5,787 nt of DNA from Dehalococcoidia bacterium. GTDB lineage: Bacteria; Chloroflexota; Dehalococcoidia; GIF9; AB-539-J10. The position numbers were made by a program, and so were the translations under genes. Within the stretch, counting starts at the first letter, position 1; each line of letters begins with the position of its first letter. The notes below the pieces were generated by a model. That model searched no databases. It saw nothing but the letters and a program-made list of their open reading frames with translations, and was not told where the DNA came from. Where the stretch lies: contig JAUVYD010000111.1 in the NCBI GenBank assembly GCA_030603265.1, forward strand, positions 1-5,787, written 5' to 3'. Shown piece after piece: positions 4,775 through 5,787 of this stretch.

Positions 4775-5787
4775 ATGGCATACGCACGAGTAGAACCTAG
4801 CGGCTGCACGGAGAGGTGCGGGCTGGTACAGGTTCGCCTCTCCATGTGTTTGGATGTGGGCGACTTTCGCTACAACGATGCCTCTAGGTTCTACGTCACT
4901 GACTGGAACAGTAAAGAGGCGAGGCGAGGCTACGACGGGCTTGTTGACGCGGAGGGTGGCCCTCTTGATGCCGAAGCCTATCAGGCATGGGTAGCGTCTC
5001 TGCCCCGCGTATGGCTGGCAGAGCGAGGCTTCCACGACCACTTCATCTACCTCGACCCGTACACGCTGAGAGACGGGCAGATTACCGACGCTGTTGCCCT
5101 CCACCTGCCAAACTTCTACAAGGCATGGACTGACGGATGGGACGCAGTACCAGGCGGCATGAGGCATGGTTGGGATGTGGCTTGCAGGAAGAGGCCCAAG
5201 CGGTATGACGAGCTAGAGCCTGAACACTACTCACAGCGCAAACTGGACTGTCTCTCGCGGGTAGACATTCTCACGGCTAATCCGCCTACATTCTCACGGC
5301 AAGCCACAGGTGAGGGAGAGTCGTTCCCTGCTACTTTGATAGATGTAGGAGCCGCTGCAACCGACAGGACGGGCAGCACTGTCCTATACGACACTTATTT
5401 CGGCATTGAGAATCCCGCCAACGATAGCGGCTCCATTGACACCGTTGAGACATGGTTCAGCGATTCCGCCACGTCAGCGAAGTTCGGTACCGTATACCTA
5501 TCATCTGGCACCAGCTACACCTGCAGAGATTCCGAGGCCGTGGGGGTGATTACTGCTGGCGCAAAAAGGACTTTCAGCGGCTTAGACATCACCGTGGAGT
5601 CTGGTGATTATCTTGCTGTCTATAACAACGATGGCCGCGTGGAGAAAGACGCCAGCGGTGGCTCTGGAGTCTACCAATATGCCAGCGGCGATGGACTAAT
5701 CCCATCTAGCACCTATACTTACAGCTTACTAAGTGATAACACTATCTCCCTCTACGGCACAGGGAGTACGCCGGGGCCAACCACCTA
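4775..5787 (+). CDS. Probable tail fibre / receptor-binding type protein, 5' part (partial at right edge)
   Basis: The frame from the ATG at 4775 has no stop through the right edge, giving 337 residues of an incomplete protein. Residues 1-165 form an unrecognised globular part with four cysteines in the first half or so (11, 15, 25, 137), many aromatics, and the phrases FHDHFIYLDPYTLRDGQITD (86-105) and YQAWVASLPRVWLAERG (69-85). Residues about 185-329 look like one beta-sandwich (jelly-roll-like) module: STVLYDTYFGIENPANDSG, SIDTVETWFSD, then AGAKRTFSGLDITVESGDYL, AVYNND and a closing SLLSDNTISLYGTG. A Gly/Thr/Pro linker (GTGSTPGPTT) at the window edge suggests further domains. Position at the end of a tail cluster, modular build and Ser/Thr/Gly-rich composition fit a fibre or host-recognition protein; no sequence motif proves it. 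GC falls along the gene (rows of about 58%, 53%, then 45%), as if the C-terminal module came from another source. Confidence 0.65.
   Translation, partial: MAYARVEPSGCTERCGLVQVRLSMCLDVGDFRYNDASRFYVTDWNSKEARRGYDGLVDAEGGPLDAEAYQAWVASLPRVWLAERGFHDHFIYLDPYTLRDGQITDAVALHLPNFYKAWTDGWDAVPGGMRHGWDVACRKRPKRYDELEPEHYSQRKLDCLSRVDILTANPPTFSRQATGEGESFPATLIDVGAAATDRTGSTVLYDTYFGIENPANDSGSIDTVETWFSDSATSAKFGTVYLSSGTSYTCRDSEAVGVITAGAKRTFSGLDITVESGDYLAVYNNDGRVEKDASGGSGVYQYASGDGLIPSSTYTYSLLSDNTISLYGTGSTPGPTT

Noticed and set aside
4916..4930. Three copies of GAGGC in a row
   Set aside because: Too short to call a functional repeat, although a change in copy number would shift the frame of the last gene; no sign of frameshift here.
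4766..5167. 133-codon antisense frame near the right end
   Set aside because: The + strand frame from 4775 is continuous to the window edge, abuts the upstream gene and has a plausible ribosome binding site, so it is the real gene.

Overview
The window is part of the late (tail) gene cluster of a siphovirus or prophage. All genes lie on the + strand and are packed end to end, with overlaps or gaps of 10 bp or less. I see no rRNA, tRNA, CRISPR array, integrase, promoter or terminator, and no gene-free stretch above about 10 bp. Late phage operons are normally transcribed as one unit from a distant promoter, and this layout fits that.

Layout: (1) 1-1778, C-terminal part of a TP901-type tape measure protein, cut by the left window edge. 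(2) 1771-2508, distal tail (Dit-like) protein. (3) 2519-3097, a free-standing HNH endonuclease of the HNH_3 type. (4) 3094-3672, a small beta-rich protein, probably structural. (5) 3675-4343, a second, unrelated HNH endonuclease (classic DH...N...CxxCH type) carrying five exact-period 13-residue repeats. (6) 4328-4774, a small unrecognised protein. (7) 4775 to the right edge, a long open frame whose second half looks like a beta-sandwich tail-fibre or receptor-binding module; it is still open at the end of the window.

How they work together: the tape measure sets tail length and Dit forms the hub at the tail tip. The genes that follow normally build the tip, baseplate and host-binding parts. 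The two HNH genes are best read as selfish, mobile-intron-like endonuclease genes inserted between structural genes. They are lower in GC than the neighbours (hand counts of single 60-base rows: about 43-48% in the HNH genes, about 62-68% in the tape measure gene). Each contains, at its own 3' end, the Shine-Dalgarno sequence of the next phage gene, so expression of the neighbours is preserved.

Host: a bacterium with moderately high GC and standard Shine-Dalgarno signals. The beta-sandwich module of the last gene and the HNH_3 architecture remind me of sequences from uncultured Chloroflexota (Dehalococcoidia-like) phages, but this is memory-based and weak. The most unusual item is the 13-residue repeat array in the second HNH protein. 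I do not see a clear new defence or mobile system.
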